DNA from: Balneola sp.
GTDB taxonomy: Bacteria > Bacteroidota > Rhodothermia > Balneolales > Balneolaceae
NCBI GenBank assembly: GCA_002730655.1
Contig: PCAT01000060.1
Coordinates: forward strand, 1-9,098
Direction of reading: 5' to 3'
Length of the DNA: 9,098 nucleotides
Both the position numbers and the translations under genes were made by a program. The notes beneath the pieces were generated by a model that was not told where the DNA came from, did no database searches, and worked only from the letters and a program-made list of their open reading frames with translations. Positions 6,627 to 9,098 of this stretch are shown here, in pieces (the first letter of the stretch is position 1; each line of letters begins with the position of its first letter).

Positions 6627-7283
6627 TTATTCTAAAATGATAGATTCTTTTATCTTTTTAACGATGTATTGGACTTGCTCATCAAAACTAAATGCTGAAC
6701 TATCCACTAAAATTGCATCATCTGCTTGCTTCAACGGGTCTTCTTCTCGGGTTGAGTCGATTTGATCTCGCCGCTTGATTTCAGCAACTACCTCAGAGTA
6801 ACTCACTTGAATGCCTTTTGAGTCAAGTTCCTGACGCCTTCTTTTAGCTCTGGTTTCAAGATCAGCTGTCATGAAAAACTTACATTTAGCGTTTGGAAAT
6901 ACCGCTGTACCTAAGTCTCGTCCATCAGCAATGTATAGGCCGTGTTGGACTGCCTTTTTCATTATAGCATTAATAAATTCTCTGACCTTTGTCATAGCAG
7001 CAATGCCACTAACATGCAATGAGATCTTGGGGTCTCTAATAGCTTCGGTTATTACTTCACCATTTAGAGAAACATGAAATTCATTGTCGAATTTAAAAGT
7101 AAGCTGAACAGAATAAAGTGATTCAAAGAACTTAGGTAATGATTGCTCACTTTCTAAAAAAAGATAGGTTACTGCGCGGTAGAGTGCTCCAGAATCTAAA
7201 TATTGGATATTTAGTTCGTGAGCCACTGCACGTGCAGTAGAACTTTTTCCCGATCCAGCGGGGCCATCTATTACCACTATCAT
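6627..7283 (-). CDS. cmk: Cytidylate (CMP/dCMP) kinase
   Basis: Cytoplasmic enzyme that transfers phosphate from ATP to CMP or dCMP, making the diphosphates used for RNA, DNA and phospholipid precursors. At 218 residues it is of usual length. The P-loop is GPAGSGKSS (residues 7-15). YLDSGALYRA follows at about 29-38, the CMP-site segment. The DGRDLGTAVFP motif contains the family's conserved GRD. RRDQIDSTREEDPLKQADDA near the C-terminus is the lid and substrate-binding motif with its arginines. All key motifs are intact. A promoter candidate sits just upstream (7296-7324), giving a very short leader with no Shine-Dalgarno. It is the first gene of a probable cmk-rpsA unit and is divergent from rpsT. 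Confidence 0.97.
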   Translation of the reverse strand: MIVVIDGPAGSGKSSTARAVAHELNIQYLDSGALYRAVTYLFLESEQSLPKFFESLYSVQLTFKFDNEFHVSLNGEVITEAIRDPKISLHVSGIAAMTKVREFINAIMKKAVQHGLYIADGRDLGTAVFPNAKCKFFMTADLETRAKRRRQELDSKGIQVSYSEVVAEIKRRDQIDSTREEDPLKQADDAILVDSSAFSFDEQVQYIVKKIKESIILE

Positions 7284-7295
7284 TATAGAACAGTA

Positions 7296-7324
7296 AAAAT
7301 ACGCCGAAATAAGTAATTATTCAA
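7296..7324 (-). promoter_or_regulatory. Candidate promoter for cmk-rpsA
   Basis: On the minus strand TTGAAT (7319-7324) and TATTTT (7296-7301) are separated by exactly 17 bases, a sigma-70-like arrangement that also fits the looser FCB -7 pattern TAnnTTTG partly. The -10 ends 12 bases before the cmk ATG, so the mRNA leader would be only about 5-6 bases. AT-rich context lowers certainty. Confidence 0.35.
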
Positions 7325-7331
7325 TCTTTTA

Positions 7332-7360
7332 TTGATTAGAATAAAACTAAGCCGTAATTT
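7332..7360 (+). promoter_or_regulatory. Candidate promoter for rpsT-gpmI
   Basis: TTGATT (7332-7337), a 17-base spacer and TAATTT (7355-7360) lie upstream of the rpsT ATG, leaving a leader of about 35 bases. It is divergent from the cmk promoter candidate and the two -35 elements are 7 bp apart, so one regulator could affect both units. Confidence 0.35.
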
Positions 7361-7401
7361 ATTTTTCTATTTATAAAAAAAGTCTAAACTCCGGATTAGG
7401 A

Positions 7402-7653
7402 ATGGCCCAAAATAAATCAGCAATAAAACGCGATAGACAAAATGTAAAGCGTAACGCGCATAATCGTACTAGACGATCTAAAATGCGCACACTTATTAAA
7501 AAAGTGATGACATCAACAAACAAAGATGAAGCACTTGCATCATATAAGGAAGCTGTATCTTATCTAGATAAAATGAGTGTAAAAGGTGTAATTCATACCA
7601 ATAACGCTGCTAGAAAAAAAGCACAACTTACTCGCCACATTAACGCTCTCTAG
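7402..7653 (+). CDS. rpsT: 30S ribosomal protein S20
   Basis: S20 is a small, basic, helical primary 16S rRNA-binding protein needed for 30S assembly. The 83-residue product has the family pattern: MAQNKSAIKRDRQNVKRNAHNR at the start (basic helix with KSA.KR.RQ), RRSKMRTLIKKV in the middle, and the conserved end VIHTNNAARKKAQLTRHINAL, equivalent to the KG.IHKN.AARKKS.L motif. Length is typical. The ATG follows GGATTAGGA, only a weak ribosome-binding resemblance. It is first in a plus-strand unit with gpmI, whose ATG is 4 bases after the rpsT stop. Confidence 0.96.
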   Translation: MAQNKSAIKRDRQNVKRNAHNRTRRSKMRTLIKKVMTSTNKDEALASYKEAVSYLDKMSVKGVIHTNNAARKKAQLTRHINAL

Positions 7654-7657
7654 CCTT

Positions 7658-9098
7658 ATGTCTACGCTGAAATCCAAAGTTATGCTAGTAATCCTGGACG
7701 GCTTTGGTGTAGCAAAAGATCCCACAGTTAGTGCAATAGATCAGGCTAATATACCTTACTACAATTCACTTATTAGTGATATGCCTAATACTCGACTATC
7801 AGCAAGTGGGGAGGATGTAGGCTTACCAGAAAATCAATTCGGCAATTCAGAAGTAGGTCACTTGAATATTGGAGCTGGACGCATCGTCTGGCAAGCTCTT
7901 ACAAGAATAAATAAAGATATTCGAGAGGGTGGTTTTTACACCAATCCTATTTTTTTAGAATCTATACAAGCTGCAAAAAAAAGCGGATACATTCACGTGA
8001 TGGGTTTATTTTCCGACGGAGGCGTCCATTCCCATATTAATCACCTATATGCCATTCTGATCTTAGCTAAAAAAGAAGGACTCAAAGAAGTATTTGTGCA
8101 TGCATTTACAGATGGACGAGATACCTCCCCTCAAGCTGGGTTATCGTACCTTAAGGAGTTTCAACTGCGAGCAAAACAAATTGGTATAGGAAAGGTTGTG
8201 AGTATAGTTGGACGATATTTTGCTATGGATAGAGATAATCGTTGGAAACGAGTAAAAAAGGCATATGATTTATTAACAGCTGGTAAAGGCTATTTGTTTG
8301 AAGATGCAAGAGAAGCAATCCAAGCATCCTATTCTGCAGGTGTTACCGATGAATTTATTGAACCTATCTGTATAGGAAAACGTAATCATGGCCGAATACA
8401 ACAAGATGATGCGGTTATATTTTACAACATTAGAGGCGATAGAGCCCGTGAAATAACACGAGCTTTCACTGAGAAAGAATTTGATGAGTTTGACACACAC
8501 ATTACAAACCTTCATTACACCTGTTTTACCTCTTATGATATAACTTTTAAGTTTGTGTCGGTTGCTTATCCACCTCAAGATTTAGTAAATACACTAGGGG
8601 AATGGGTAGCCAAAAATGGAAAAAAGCAGTTTAGAATTGCAGAGACTGAGAAATATCCTCACGTGACATACTTTTTCAACGGCGGCATTGAAGAGCCTAA
8701 TGAAGGAGAAGTTCGTAAAGTCATACCTAGTCCCAAGGTGGCAACATACGATTTGCAACCCGAAATGAGTATTGCTGAAGTGGCAGAGAGATTAGTATCG
8801 GCTCTAAAAAAAAATAAATATGACTTAGTCGTTTTAAACTTCGCAAATCCAGACATGGTTGGACATACTGGGAATATGCAAGCAGCTATAAAAGCGGTTG
8901 AAGCAGTAGATACAGAACTTCAAAAAGTAGTGACTGCTGCCACTGATATGGGTTATAAAATCCTTATAACAGCAGATCATGGAAATGCAGACCAGATGGT
9001 AAAAGAAGACGGAAGTCCACATACTGCCCATACTACTTCTATGGTACCAGCCATATTAGTAGGGCTTGGCGATGAATTACTTCACGAAGGTAAACTTG
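7658..9098 (+). CDS. gpmI: 2,3-bisphosphoglycerate-independent phosphoglycerate mutase (3' end cut by window edge)
   Basis: Metal-dependent cytoplasmic enzyme interconverting 3- and 2-phosphoglycerate in glycolysis and gluconeogenesis; alkaline-phosphatase superfamily. The frame is open from ATG 7658 to the last base, giving 480 residues of a protein usually about 510 long, so some 30 residues are missing. Seen: VILDGFG with metal ligand Asp14; GNSEVGHLNIGAG with the catalytic Ser64; GLFSDGGVHSH and HAFTDGRDTSP; GRYFAMDRDNRW; FYNIRGDRARE; AETEKYPHVTYFFNGG; NFANPDMVGHTG; ITADHGNADQM; and PHTAHTT. These cover both the phosphatase and the inserted phosphotransferase domains, and all expected metal and substrate residues appear present. 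The arginine motif reads NIRGDRA rather than the common NFRPDRA, a variant I recall from other lineages. The 4-base gap after rpsT, with no Shine-Dalgarno, suggests co-transcription and possible translational coupling. Confidence 0.97.
   Translation, partial: MSTLKSKVMLVILDGFGVAKDPTVSAIDQANIPYYNSLISDMPNTRLSASGEDVGLPENQFGNSEVGHLNIGAGRIVWQALTRINKDIREGGFYTNPIFLESIQAAKKSGYIHVMGLFSDGGVHSHINHLYAILILAKKEGLKEVFVHAFTDGRDTSPQAGLSYLKEFQLRAKQIGIGKVVSIVGRYFAMDRDNRWKRVKKAYDLLTAGKGYLFEDAREAIQASYSAGVTDEFIEPICIGKRNHGRIQQDDAVIFYNIRGDRAREITRAFTEKEFDEFDTHITNLHYTCFTSYDITFKFVSVAYPPQDLVNTLGEWVAKNGKKQFRIAETEKYPHVTYFFNGGIEEPNEGEVRKVIPSPKVATYDLQPEMSIAEVAERLVSALKKNKYDLVVLNFANPDMVGHTGNMQAAIKAVEAVDTELQKVVTAATDMGYKILITADHGNADQMVKEDGSPHTAHTTSMVPAILVGLGDELLHEGKL

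Noticed and set aside
8400..8460. NIRGDRA instead of NFRPDRA in gpmI as a lost active-site residue
   Set aside because: The Asp-Arg pair is retained and Gly at this position occurs, as far as I recall, in other iPGM lineages; it does not indicate inactivation.
8273..9031. Three minus-strand open frames opposite gpmI
   Set aside because: They are antisense to the continuous gpmI frame, whose catalytic motifs are all recognisable; the reverse translations show no family features.

Overview
The window is an AT-rich, mostly chromosomal housekeeping stretch. It probably comes from a Bacteroidota/Rhodothermota-type (FCB group) bacterium. The support is a six-domain ribosomal protein S1 with an FCB-style N-terminal extension next to cytidylate kinase, an Omp85-type outer-membrane barrel (so a diderm cell), and near-absence of Shine-Dalgarno sequences before the conserved genes. 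The phylum is an inference from protein character, not from a search.

Layout. Positions 1-224 hold the 3' end of a sodium:proton antiporter-like transporter. It is followed closely by an Omp85-superfamily barrel gene (235-1569) with no visible POTRA domains. Convergent to it is uppP (1605-2450, minus), the undecaprenyl-diphosphate phosphatase that recycles the cell-wall lipid carrier. Positions 2451-3428 form the one accessory-looking stretch: a small minus-strand gene (2663-3073) with weak HUH/Rep-like motifs, an apparently frameshifted C-terminal continuation of it (2505-2684), and an AT-rich non-coding region with several inverted repeats. Next come a moxR AAA+ ATPase (3429-4430, plus), then cmk-rpsA on the minus strand (7283 down to 4585). 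Divergent from cmk is rpsT (7402-7653), with gpmI four bases behind it and running off the right edge.

How the genes fit together. rpsA, cmk, rpsT and gpmI are core translation, nucleotide and glycolysis functions. They are arranged as two divergent units from a 118-bp promoter region that has a plausible promoter on each strand. uppP and the Omp85 barrel serve the cell envelope. MoxR is a chaperone-like ATPase whose usual partner genes are not next to it here.

Most of the window is ordinary. The part worth a second look is 2451-3428. There the Rep-like gene has a strong Shine-Dalgarno unlike its neighbours, a broken-looking 3' end, and a nested inverted repeat upstream. These could mark a decayed or compact replicon or mobile element, but no complete undescribed system is demonstrated by the sequence.
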